Assembly (NCBI GenBank): GCA_965116935.1
Contig: OZ220737.1
Span: 1,178,001 to 1,242,000 of the forward strand
Direction of reading: 5' to 3'
From: VXYL01 sp965116935
GTDB lineage: Bacteria > Pseudomonadota > Gammaproteobacteria > Pseudomonadales > Azotimanducaceae
Length of the DNA: 64,000 nucleotides
Made by a program: the position numbers and the translations under genes. This document shows positions 50,883 through 58,991 of this stretch, piece after piece (position 1 is the stretch's first letter; every line of letters begins with the position of its first letter). The notes below the pieces were generated by a model. That model was not told where the DNA came from. It did no database searches and saw only the letters and a list, made by a program, of their open reading frames with translations.

Positions 50883-51488
50883 GTGGGCGCTTTCGCCGTG
50901 GGCGGGCCGCCGTCCCTCCCTAGACCCGCCTTCGCTGCCGGCGCATGGCTCGTGTGCCTCGTCATGGCGGTCTTGGCCGGGTGTGCCGGGCGCGCTCCAA
51001 CGCCGGATCAGGGGATGGAAGATCTGGTCTTCCGGGTCGAAGGCAAGATCAGCGTGCGGGGTGCTGCTGGCGGGGCTTCGGCGTCGTTTGTCTGGTGGCA
51101 GCGAAAGGGCTCCTATGAGGTCGAGTTCTGGGGGCCTCTGGGCAGTCAGCGCACGCGAATCCAGGGCGATGAGGGCTCCTTCGCCATCGTCAATGCGGCT
51201 GGCGAGCGCATTGCCGGCACCAACCCCGAGGCCCTCATGCAGCGGGAACTGGGCTGGTCCGTACCGGTCGCCGTGCTATCGCATTGGATTCGGGGCGCAC
51301 CCTCGCCGACATTGCCTTGGCACACGCCATCGCACGACAGCGCGGGCCGTTTCGCGGCATTCGAGCAGGCTGGGTGGCAGGTGGAAGTGCTCTTGCGGGG
51401 TGCCCAGGCATTGCCCACCCGCATCCGCGCCCAGCGCGGCCATGACCGCATCGTGGTAGCTTGCAGAAACTGGAGCTTCGGGGCGTGA
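50883..51488 (+). CDS. lolB: LolB, outer-membrane lipoprotein receptor
   Basis: About 201 residues from the GTG at 50883; a frame from 50817 overlaps hemA. It takes lipoproteins from LolA and inserts them in the outer membrane. A lipobox (MAVLAGC, Cys34 from this start) follows a hydrophobic signal; the LolB-type fold is seen in VEGKISVRGAAGGASASFVW, YEVEFWGPLGSQRTRIQG, and WQVEVLL. The exact start is uncertain. The common follower ispE is not next. Confidence 0.85.
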   Translation: MGAFAVGGPPSLPRPAFAAGAWLVCLVMAVLAGCAGRAPTPDQGMEDLVFRVEGKISVRGAAGGASASFVWWQRKGSYEVEFWGPLGSQRTRIQGDEGSFAIVNAAGERIAGTNPEALMQRELGWSVPVAVLSHWIRGAPSPTLPWHTPSHDSAGRFAAFEQAGWQVEVLLRGAQALPTRIRAQRGHDRIVVACRNWSFGA

Positions 51489-51499
51489 CGGCAAGCGCG

Positions 51500-51763
51500 G
51501 TGCGAGAACTTCCGGGCCAGGTGTGCTTGATCGCGGCGGCCCTCGTGGCCTCGGCGCTGCTGTCGTCCTGCGCCGAAGTCGGCTACGCCGTGCTGCAAGA
51601 GCCCGACACGCCCCACGCTCGCTCCCAATGCGACGCAATCCACAACCGCACCCTGCGCGAACGCTGCCACGCACGCATCGTTCCGCCCTATGAGGACTAC
51701 ATGCGGCAGCGTGAGGACTTGGCCGAGTCCATCCGCAAGGAGCAACGCGAAAAATCCCCGTAG
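51500..51763 (+). CDS. Small lipoprotein, unknown function
   Basis: 87 residues from the GTG at 51500 (TTG 51461 is an overlapping alternative). A lipoprotein signal (LVASALLSSC, modified Cys24) is followed by a Cys-bearing helical segment (RSQCDAIHNRTLRERCHAR) and a charged end. It overlaps or touches lolB and is probably co-transcribed. No family recognised. Confidence 0.6.
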   Translation: MRELPGQVCLIAAALVASALLSSCAEVGYAVLQEPDTPHARSQCDAIHNRTLRERCHARIVPPYEDYMRQREDLAESIRKEQREKSP

Positions 51764-51812
51764 GGGCGGGGCTTGTCCCCGCCCGTCTTGAAGGCGCCGA
51801 TGGATTCGGCAC
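51762..51812. repeat. GGGGCGGGGC-family palindrome, single
   Basis: CGTAGGGGCGGGGCTTGTC then CCCGCCCGTCTTGAAGG and ATTCGGCACGG: a half element of the family seen at 31.4 and 41.1 kb. It starts at the stop of the small lipoprotein gene. Confidence 0.65.
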
Positions 51813-51824
51813 GGAACGGCCTTT

Positions 51825-51984
51825 GGAGGGAAGGCATTCTGCCTTCCCTAGGCGCCGATAGGCGCGTTCTGTGCAAGAAGGGGCGCGCAGGGAAGGTCTA
51901 TCTTTCCTGCGCCGACAGGCGTAGGCCCCATCGAGCCAAACGCGCTGACGCGCGCTAGGGAAGGCAGGATGCCTTCCCTCCGGG
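51825..51984. repeat. REPIN-like element, GGAAGGCA subtype
   Basis: The left end GGAGGGAAGGCATTCTGCC and right end GGAAGGCAGGATGCCTTCC are inverted, about 100 bp apart, with an internal CGCCGATAGGCG palindrome. It is the same palindrome type as the second one in the 46 kb array. Confidence 0.7.
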
Positions 51985-52119
51985 ACCCGTCCTTGCTCAA
52001 GCGCTAGCAGTCTGTCGGACTTGGCGGCGATGCACCCGGCTGCCGGACATGGCGACGCATGCGTCGCCCTTCTTCGGGTGGCCTTCCTCACGCCCTGGTG
52101 CCCCGTATAGGCGGGGCGG

Positions 52120-53043
52120 TCAGTTCAAGGCCGCCACCTCCGGCAGCACCTCCTCGATCAGCCGCCGCGTCTGACCCATCATCTCGTCGGCACCACTCGC
52201 GATGGGCCTCAGGATGAACTTGTGCGCCCCAGCCGAATGGAAGCCCCTCAGGAGCCCCATGATTTCCTGGGCCCCGCCCACTGCCGTGAACGCGTCCGGC
52301 GGCTGCCCCATGCTGCGGGTGAAGCCGTCGATGTAGCGCCGCATGATGGGTTCGTCAGGGCTGCCGAAGCGGAACCCGAAACCGGCACCGAAATGATCCT
52401 CATCGATGCTGCGACCGAGTTCCGCAGCGCGGGCCTTGATCGCCCGCACCACCGGACCGACATTCCCGGCCGAGGCAATGCCGGCCTGCCAGCCCGTGCC
52501 CCAGCGCGCCGTGCGCTCGATGGCTTGCTTGGCGCTTCCGCCAACCCAAAGCGGCAACGGGCTTTGCACCGGGCGTGGCGAAATCGACGCCGAGTCGAGC
52601 CGAAAGTGCTCGCCCTCGAACGTCACCGCCTCTTCCACCCACAGCCGCGACATGATCTGCATCGCCTCGTCCATGCGCTTGCCGCGCCGACGCGTGGCAA
52701 TGCCGGTGGCGGTGTAGTCGCGCGAGCGCGTGCTGCCGAGGCCAAACGCCGGCAGCAGGCGACCGTCCGACAGCACGTCGATGGTGGCGCACTGCTTGGC
52801 GGTGAGCACCGGATCGCGCAGCCCCAGGCTCGCCACGTTCATGCCAAACTTGATGCGTTTGGTGGCACCGGCGAGCGCGGCCATCACGCTCATGCATTCG
52901 AGGTTGGGGTCGCGGCTGATGAGTCGGTCCGACTGCCAGATGGAGTCGATGCCGCCGGTCTCGCACAGGTCCACCCAGCGCCAGAACCCACGCGCATCCT
53001 CGAACGGAAAGTTGGCGATGCCGATGCCGGCGCTGATGGTCAT
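52120..53043 (-). CDS. LLM-class flavin-dependent oxidoreductase
   Basis: 307 residues with the bacterial luciferase-like TIM barrel: GIGIANFPFEDARGFWRWVD, DSIWQSDRLISRDPNLECMS, IKFGMNVASLGLRDPVLTAK, and LSDGRLLPAFGLG. Such enzymes use FMN or F420 to oxidise or reduce small molecules; the cofactor cannot be told. It is monocistronic, between two repeat elements. Confidence 0.88.
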   Translation of the reverse strand: MTISAGIGIANFPFEDARGFWRWVDLCETGGIDSIWQSDRLISRDPNLECMSVMAALAGATKRIKFGMNVASLGLRDPVLTAKQCATIDVLSDGRLLPAFGLGSTRSRDYTATGIATRRRGKRMDEAMQIMSRLWVEEAVTFEGEHFRLDSASISPRPVQSPLPLWVGGSAKQAIERTARWGTGWQAGIASAGNVGPVVRAIKARAAELGRSIDEDHFGAGFGFRFGSPDEPIMRRYIDGFTRSMGQPPDAFTAVGGAQEIMGLLRGFHSAGAHKFILRPIASGADEMMGQTRRLIEEVLPEVAALN

Positions 53044-53139
53044 GAACTAAACCTCGTCCTGGGCCTTGGTTGGCGCGAGGCGGGCATTATCGCCCCAGCC
53101 CCGTTCCGAGTTCGTGTTCGACTGACTGCCGACGCCGCT

Positions 53140-53250
53140 CTGGAGGGAGGGCGTCCCGCCCTCCATCGCGCCGGAAGGCGCGCAGAACGCTCGCCGCGCC
53201 AGATGCGCGCCTTTGCGGGCACGGTGGAGGGCGGGACGCCCTCCCTCCAG
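53140..53250. repeat. REPIN/MITE-like element, copy B
   Basis: A 111-bp element with perfect inverted ends around the core GGAGGGCGTCCCGCCCTCC. The ends match copy A (4718-4848) apart from one base pair in the core (TCTC to TCCC), while the middle differs. Flanking bases CT and AG extend the pairing. Confidence 0.8.
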
Positions 53251-53376
53251 AGTACGACGCCCCACGCGCTGCGCAAGCCAAAGTGAGACACCACCCGCCA
53301 CCGCACACGCCCGCCTCTCCGATAAAGGGACATACAATCATGAGGTTGCGAGGTTCTCCCTACGGGCGCGTGCGCC

Positions 53377-54249
53377 TTAGAAACGGCGCGGCACTTGCGG
53401 CTCGGTTCCGGTCCAGGCGTCTCGAAGTCGATCGCCCAGGATGTTGAGTGCGAACAGCGTCAACGCCAGCAACACGGCGGGGAACAGCAGTTGCCACGGC
53501 GAGGAGTGCATGTTGCGGGCGCCCTCGGCGATCAGCATGCCCCAGCTCGTGCGCGGCTCCTGCACGCCGAGCCCCAGAAAGCTGATGAAGCTCTCGGCGA
53601 TGATGACGCCGGGAATCGTGAGGGTGGCATACACCACGGCCGGGCCGATCACGTTGGGGATGATGTGCCGGAGGATGACCCGCCAGCGGCCGGCACCGAG
53701 CGCCCGGGCGGCATCGACATAGGCTTCGTGCCTCGCGGCGAGCGTCTGGCCGCGCACGATGCGGGCGATGTCGAGCCACGACACGGCGCCCAAGGCCACG
53801 AACAAGAGCAGGATGTTGCGGCCAAACGCCACCACCAAGAGGATCACCAGCAACACGAAGGGCAGGGCATACATGCCGTCCACCACCCGCATCATCGCCT
53901 GATCAACCGCGCCGCCCAGATAGCCGGCGGCGGCACCCCAAGGAATGCCGATCAAGGTGCTCACGAGGGTCGCGAGCGCAGCAATCGCAAGCGAAGTGCG
54001 GGCCCCGTCCAACGTGCGGGCGAAGAGGTCACGCCCAACGCTATCGGTGCCGAACCAATGCACGGCGTTCGGGGCGTGGTCGATGGCGTCCCAGTCGATT
54101 TCGTCCGCCGGCCAGGGCGCGAGCCAAGGGCCCACTAGCGCCCCACCAACGATCACCAACAGAAGGGCCACACAGCCGCTCGACAGTTTCGTGCCAAAAG
54201 ATGTCCTACGCATGGAGAGTGTCCTACGCATGAAGAGCGCCCTACGCAT
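53377..54249 (-). CDS. ABC transporter permease (OppC/DppC-like)
   Basis: 290 residues, about six membrane helices. HWFGTDSVGRDLFARTLDGA and the cytoplasmic EAA loop (EAYVDAARALGAGRWRVILR) mark the OppC/DppC group, which imports peptides or nickel chelates. The N-terminus carries three ATG codons in a repeated MRRxxx motif (starts at 54249, 54231, 54213), each preceded by an AGG, so the true start is unclear. It overlaps the partner permease by eight bases. The binding protein and ATPases are not in the window. Confidence 0.88.
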   Translation of the reverse strand: MRRALFMRRTLSMRRTSFGTKLSSGCVALLLVIVGGALVGPWLAPWPADEIDWDAIDHAPNAVHWFGTDSVGRDLFARTLDGARTSLAIAALATLVSTLIGIPWGAAAGYLGGAVDQAMMRVVDGMYALPFVLLVILLVVAFGRNILLLFVALGAVSWLDIARIVRGQTLAARHEAYVDAARALGAGRWRVILRHIIPNVIGPAVVYATLTIPGVIIAESFISFLGLGVQEPRTSWGMLIAEGARNMHSSPWQLLFPAVLLALTLFALNILGDRLRDAWTGTEPQVPRRF

Positions 54250-55159
54250 GGCGAATGCGCGGGTCCAACCGCGAATAGCCCACGTCCACGAGAAAGTTAA
54301 ACGTCAGCACCAGCCCCGCATAGACGATCACCGTGCCCATCACCAGCGTGTAGTCGCGGTTCAGCGCCCCTTGCACGAAATAGCGGCCGAGCCCGGGCAG
54401 CGAAAACACCTCCTCCACCACCATGGACCCCGCCAGCAGTGCCGCTGCCGCAGGGCCCAGAAAGGAAAGCACCGGCAGCGCGGCAACCGGCGCCACATGG
54501 CGCAGGAAGATGCGCGGCCCCGGCAACCCCTTGGCGCGAGCCGTCCGCACATGGGGCCTCGCTAATGCCTCGATGACGCCACCGCGCGTCAGTCGGGCGA
54601 ACGCCGCCACATAGGGCAGCCCAAGCGCCACCGCCGGCAGCAGGTAATGCACTGCCGTGTCGTTGCCACCGGCGGGCAGCCAGCGCAGCGTGACGGCGAA
54701 GACCAGCACGAGCACCGGTGCGACGATGATGGGCGGAAAGGCAAGCCCCGCCGCCGCCAGCAGCGCCACCGCCCGATCGCTGGGCCGATCTCGATGCCAG
54801 CCGGCCCACGCGCCGGCAGCAATGCCCACTCCCAGCGCAAATGCAAGGGCCACGCCGCCCACGGCCAGACTCACCGGCAAGCCGCGCCCGAGCAGCTCGT
54901 TCACGGAGAAGTCGCGCTGCCGAAACGATGGTCCCAAGTCGCCACGCAGAACCGCCGCCACATAGCGCAGGTATTGACGCGGCAGCGACTCGTCCAAATG
55001 GTAGGCGGCACGAAGATTCGCCTCCACCGCCGGCGGCAAGGGCCGCTCGCCGTCGAACGGCCCACCCGGTGCCAACCGCAGCAGGAAGAACGTCACCGAA
55101 ACCACCACCAAAGCCGTCACCAAGGCAAACAGCAACCGACGAAGTACGAATCGCGCCAT
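54242..55159 (-). CDS. ABC transporter permease (OppB/DppB-like)
   Basis: 305 residues from the ATG at 55159 (MARFVLRRLLFALVTALVVV); the longer frame upstream is not protein-like. The first helix and RLAPGGPFDGERPLP, plus HLDESLPRQYLRYVAAVLRG and the EAA loop RPHVRTARAKGLPGPRIFLR, are typical of OppB/DppB. It pairs with the next gene to form the membrane channel. It lies divergent from metal-uptake cassette 2, about 160 bp away. Confidence 0.88.
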   Translation of the reverse strand: MARFVLRRLLFALVTALVVVSVTFFLLRLAPGGPFDGERPLPPAVEANLRAAYHLDESLPRQYLRYVAAVLRGDLGPSFRQRDFSVNELLGRGLPVSLAVGGVALAFALGVGIAAGAWAGWHRDRPSDRAVALLAAAGLAFPPIIVAPVLVLVFAVTLRWLPAGGNDTAVHYLLPAVALGLPYVAAFARLTRGGVIEALARPHVRTARAKGLPGPRIFLRHVAPVAALPVLSFLGPAAAALLAGSMVVEEVFSLPGLGRYFVQGALNRDYTLVMGTVIVYAGLVLTFNFLVDVGYSRLDPRIRHA

Positions 55160-55320
55160 CGCGCCCTGAACGCCAAATGCGAGCGACGAAGGATAAATCG
55201 GCCAAGCGGCGGACCCCTCAAGGCCGCGCGGAACGCCCATCAAGTGCGACAGATTGCCCGGCGCCAACGGAGCGCTCGCCGCGGCGCAGCTCGGCAGCGA
55301 TGGTGGTATAAAAGCGAGCC

Positions 55321-55596
55321 ATGCCAACGACCCGACCTCGCCGCGCCTCGATAGTGCACGCCGCCATGGTGTGTGCAGCGCTGGCTCTGGTCACGGACCT
55401 CACGGGCGCCCACCTCCACCTCGACGAGGAATGCGGGCCCTGCGTCATGGTGGAGGCAGACGGCACGTCCGAGCCGTCTGTCACGTCCGATCGCCCCGTC
55501 TTCGCCAACTCGCGACCCGTCGAGGCCTGTGCCAACAGCACATTGACGCGGTCGCAAGCCTCGCATCAACCCCGAGCACCCCCAATCCTCCGCTGA
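55321..55596 (+). CDS. Small secreted HxH...CxxC protein, metal-uptake cassette 2
   Basis: 91 residues. A hydrophobic signal (IVHAAMVCAALALVTDL) is followed by GAHLHLDEECGPC, the same HxH plus CxxC layout as in the cassette 1 protein at 41.5 kb, and then a disordered end. A TATAAA hexamer lies at 55307-55312, close to the start. The His-rich receptor begins 74 bases after its stop. No convincing Zur box was seen here. Confidence 0.65.
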   Translation: MPTTRPRRASIVHAAMVCAALALVTDLTGAHLHLDEECGPCVMVEADGTSEPSVTSDRPVFANSRPVEACANSTLTRSQASHQPRAPPILR

Positions 55597-55669
55597 CTGC
55601 CAACGCGGTGCGTCGCGCCGCCTTTGGAGCATTCGAGCTTCACCGAAGAGCCGTAGGTAGGAGGAACAC

Positions 55670-57883
55670 ATGAAGGGGTTTGGACACGTGACCGCTACCG
55701 CGGTCGTGGCGTGGGCAGGGGTTGCCCTCGCCGAGGAGGCGGGGCGTTCAGAGGCGGCCGAGGCGCCGGGCGTTGAGGTGATCGAGGTTCAAGCGCACCC
55801 ACTCTCGGGCGAAGGCTTGGCGGATACGACCACGATCGTCGAGGGCGAGGAACTGCGGCGCGGCGCGGAACCGAGCATCGGTGCGACGCTCGACGGTGAA
55901 GCGGGCATCCACACATCCTCGTTCGGACAGGCTGTCGGCCGTCCCGTCGTGCATGGACTCGCCGGCGCACGCGTGCGGGTGATGGAAGACCGCATCGACA
56001 CGATGGATGCGTCCGTGACCAGCCAAGACCACCCCAGCACGGTGGAGCCCTTCATCGCCGACCGCGTCGAAGTGCTGAAGGGGCCGGGCACTCTGCTGTA
56101 CGGTTCCGGCGCCATCGGCGGTGTGGTGGACGTTCACACCGGGCGCATCCCGCACACGGTGCCGGACGGCATCCAGGGCCGTGCGGAACTGCGCGCCGGC
56201 GACAACGGGGAACGTCAGACTGGCGCCGTCCGCTTGGACGGCGGCGGCAACGGCTTTGCCTGGCACCTCGATGCCTACACCCGCGATGCCGGCGAGTACG
56301 ACATCCCGGGCTTCGCCGAGTCCGCGCGACTCCGAGCGATGGAGGAGCACGACGAGCACGAGCATGGCGACCATGAGGGCGAAGATCACGACGAGGATGC
56401 CGAAGAGCATCACGACGACGAGGAAGAGCACGACGAGCACGAGGAAGAAGAGGAAGCCTACGGCCACGTTCCCGGCAGCCAGCTCGAAATGTCCGGCGGC
56501 GCCCTGGGTGCCTCATTCATCGGCGAGCGCGGTTTCGCCGGCGTTGCCATCAGCACCAACCGCGCCCTGTTCGGCCTTCCCGGCCACAGCCACGCGCACC
56601 ACGACCATGAGGAAGAGCACCACGACGACGAGGACGAGCACGCCGAGGACGAAGACGAGCACGACCATGAGGGCGAACACGAAGACGAGGACGAGCACCA
56701 CGAGGAGGAAGAAGGCAACCCCACCCTCGATCTGGAACAGACCCGCATCGACGTGGAAGTAGGCCTGCGCGACCCCTTCGCCGGCTTTTCCGCCCTCAAC
56801 TTCCGCATGGGCCGCAACGACTACGAACACGTCGAACTCGAACCCAACGGCGAAGTGGGCACCCGGTTCCAGAACGACGCCTACGAAGGACGCCTCGAAC
56901 TCGTCGACGACGACATGGGCGCCGGCAGCGTGTTCGGCCTGCAGTTTTCCGGCCGCGACTACTCCGTCTCCGGCGAGGAGGCGTTCGTGCCGCCGACCCA
57001 ATCCGACTCCTTCGCCGCCTTCTGGGTGGGCCAGTTCGCCCTTGAAGGCGTGGACATGGACGCCGGCGTCCGCCTCGGCCGCGTGACGCACGACTCCCAC
57101 GTACATTCGAGCGAGGACTTCATGCCGTGGTCAGCTTCGGTGGGCGTCTTCATCCCCACGGAATCGGAATGGCAGCTTGGCTTTCGCGCCGACATCGCAA
57201 GCCGCGCCCCGGTGATCGAGGAGCTGTTCTCGAACGGCCCCCACCTCGCCACGCAGTCGTTCGAAGTGGGTGACCCGGACCTCGGTGCCGAGCGCGCCAC
57301 CAACCTCTCCGCCACGTTGAGCCGGGACACGGAAAGGCTTTCGATCCACGCCACCGCCTATCGCAACGGTTTCGCCAACTTCATCTATCAGCAATGGACT
57401 GGCGAGGAAGAGGACGAGCTTCCCGTGGCCGCCTACACCCAGGACGACGCCTCGTTCGTGGGACTCGATCTCACCGTCGAGTACAAATGGCTCGAGTTCG
57501 AGGGCGGCGATGTATCGCTCAAGCTGATGTACGACATGGTGGATGCGGAACTCGACATCTCCGGCAACGGCAATATGCCCCGCCTGCCACCATCTCGCAT
57601 TGGCCTCGGCATCGACGGCAACTGGGGCGATCTCACCGCTTCGCTCGACTACCGCCGGATGGCCGACAGCGACGACGTGGCAGTGAACGAGTTGCCCACG
57701 GACGGCTTTACGGACGTGCGCGCCTACGTCGGCTACCGCCTGCCAGCAGCGCAAGGCCTGGAGGTCTTCCTGCAAGCCCGCAACCTCACGGACGAAGAAC
57801 AGCGCGAGCACGTCTCGGCCATCAAGGACTTGGCCTCGCTGCCGGGCCGAACCCTCGAGGCGGGAGTCCGCATCCGCTTTTAG
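55670..57883 (+). CDS. ZnuD-type His/Asp/Glu-rich TonB receptor, cassette 2
   Basis: 737 residues with a strong AGGAGG six bases upstream of the ATG. Signal peptide, TonB box VIEVQAHPLSGEGLAD, and plug (GRPVVHGLAGARVRVMEDR; GPGTLLYGSGAIGGVVDVHTG) align closely with cassette 1. Two long His/Asp/Glu runs (about residues 227-262 and 307-349) sit in the same places. The barrel ends GVRIRF. Two paralogous metal receptors in one region suggest different metals or different expression conditions. Confidence 0.9.
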   Translation: MKGFGHVTATAVVAWAGVALAEEAGRSEAAEAPGVEVIEVQAHPLSGEGLADTTTIVEGEELRRGAEPSIGATLDGEAGIHTSSFGQAVGRPVVHGLAGARVRVMEDRIDTMDASVTSQDHPSTVEPFIADRVEVLKGPGTLLYGSGAIGGVVDVHTGRIPHTVPDGIQGRAELRAGDNGERQTGAVRLDGGGNGFAWHLDAYTRDAGEYDIPGFAESARLRAMEEHDEHEHGDHEGEDHDEDAEEHHDDEEEHDEHEEEEEAYGHVPGSQLEMSGGALGASFIGERGFAGVAISTNRALFGLPGHSHAHHDHEEEHHDDEDEHAEDEDEHDHEGEHEDEDEHHEEEEGNPTLDLEQTRIDVEVGLRDPFAGFSALNFRMGRNDYEHVELEPNGEVGTRFQNDAYEGRLELVDDDMGAGSVFGLQFSGRDYSVSGEEAFVPPTQSDSFAAFWVGQFALEGVDMDAGVRLGRVTHDSHVHSSEDFMPWSASVGVFIPTESEWQLGFRADIASRAPVIEELFSNGPHLATQSFEVGDPDLGAERATNLSATLSRDTERLSIHATAYRNGFANFIYQQWTGEEEDELPVAAYTQDDASFVGLDLTVEYKWLEFEGGDVSLKLMYDMVDAELDISGNGNMPRLPPSRIGLGIDGNWGDLTASLDYRRMADSDDVAVNELPTDGFTDVRAYVGYRLPAAQGLEVFLQARNLTDEEQREHVSAIKDLASLPGRTLEAGVRIRF

Positions 57884-58468
57884 CAATACCTCACGCGTCC
57901 TGGCGCACCTCAGCGCCGGCCGCACGACGCGCAGCCCGCGGGAGTGCCCCGGTCGCATTGCCAAGGGTTGCGACGACGTGAGGTTGTTCCGGTTCAGGTC
58001 ATGTCCATGTGCGGTTGGCAAGAGCTAAGTAGCTCCTCAACAATGCCAAGCATTGCGAGTTCGCGTGATGACTGAAACTCGGTTAGCCGATGACCGAGTT
58101 CATTCCGAGATGAAGATGGACCCCTAAAGGACAGTCGCCAGTTGAGGTCGTCTGCGTGAGGCCTCGCGCGAGTCGAGTTTCTCGACCATTCAATGGGTGC
58201 CGCGACCCGTTTCGAACCAGAACTGCCCTTCGTGTCCTTCGCGGTACAAGCTGCTGCCTGCGGTTGCACCATGCCACGCGGCCAGCGCGAGCCCCGCGAA
58301 TACGCGCAGGAACTGAACGTAGTAGCCAAGCTGCGCTTGAGGACGTTTTTCACCCCGCCGAGCTGACGCGAAACAGCCTGCCCGCTATTGTCCCGGGTTT
58401 TACACAATAAAGTCTCCGTTTTACATGAAAGTTACACCAATTGTTCTCTACGATGCGGGGAGGCGAAA
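57884..58468. other. Intergenic region, no gene supported
   Basis: Frames on either strand here have no recognised domain. An A+T-rich patch at 58395-58445 (TTTTACACAATAAAG) is the likeliest promoter area for the downstream small genes. A frame at 58192-58368 is open but unremarkable. Confidence 0.45.
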
Positions 58469-58834
58469 GTGGCAAAGCGCATGGTCGCATTGTGGCTGGC
58501 GGGCTTCGCGTCCAACCGCAGCCCGGGAGATGACGGACTACGACGCGGACAGGGACACTTGAGAGTCCGTGTCAGGTCAAATGCGTCTGCCCAAATGGTT
58601 GCCGTCCATGAAGGGGGCAGGTCCTTCGCCGTCAAGATGACGCGTGAGATCGTCTTTGGGGCGCTCTCGTCAAGCACATCCGCGTCTAGGCGATGGTGGG
58701 GCCACGGCAAACGATTCGCGTGGGGCTGGGCGACCCTCGTCACCGGCGCTGTCCTGGCAGTCGCCATCGCGAGACTCCTCCGCCGATTCCTACGCATCCG
58801 GTCATCCCGTAGAGAAGAACAGGGGGCTTCATGA
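58469..58834 (+). CDS. Small membrane protein upstream of TadG-like gene
   Basis: 121 residues from a GTG at 58469 with GGGGAGG upstream. One hydrophobic segment near the C-terminus (WGWATLVTGAVLAVAIARLL) follows a charged N-terminal part and is followed by an Arg-rich tail. Its TGA overlaps the ATG of the next small gene (ATGA), which supports it as real. No family recognised. Confidence 0.5.
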   Translation: MAKRMVALWLAGFASNRSPGDDGLRRGQGHLRVRVRSNASAQMVAVHEGGRSFAVKMTREIVFGALSSSTSASRRWWGHGKRFAWGWATLVTGAVLAVAIARLLRRFLRIRSSRREEQGAS

Positions 58835-58980
58835 AGTCGATAAAGGGGCAACTCAAGCCGCTGCGCCGCAAGAAACGGATAGACGAGCAGGACAGGAGGG
58901 CCGCGGTGGATGCCCGGACAATAGGCAGGCGGATGCTGTGGTCGCCGGGAGAGGCCACGGTTCCGCCGCCCGTGCCCTGA
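58831..58980 (+). CDS. 49-residue basic protein before TadG-like gene
   Basis: Starts with ATG at 58831, AGGGGG five bases upstream, overlapping the previous stop by four bases; stops 11 bases before the TadG-like ATG. Very basic N-terminus (GQLKPLRRKKRID), then DEQDRRAAVDARTIGRRML and a short Pro-rich end. Too small to assign. Confidence 0.5.
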   Translation: MKSIKGQLKPLRRKKRIDEQDRRAAVDARTIGRRMLWSPGEATVPPPVP

Positions 58981-58991
58981 CCAATTGCGCC

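Noticed and set aside
55285..55320. Second Zur box before cassette 2
   Set aside because: The best alignment around 55296-55318 matches only about 10 of 22 fixed positions, no better than chance in this context.
57994..58407. 137-codon minus-strand frame
   Set aside because: No ribosome site, no domain, and composition unlike neighbours; kept as intergenic.
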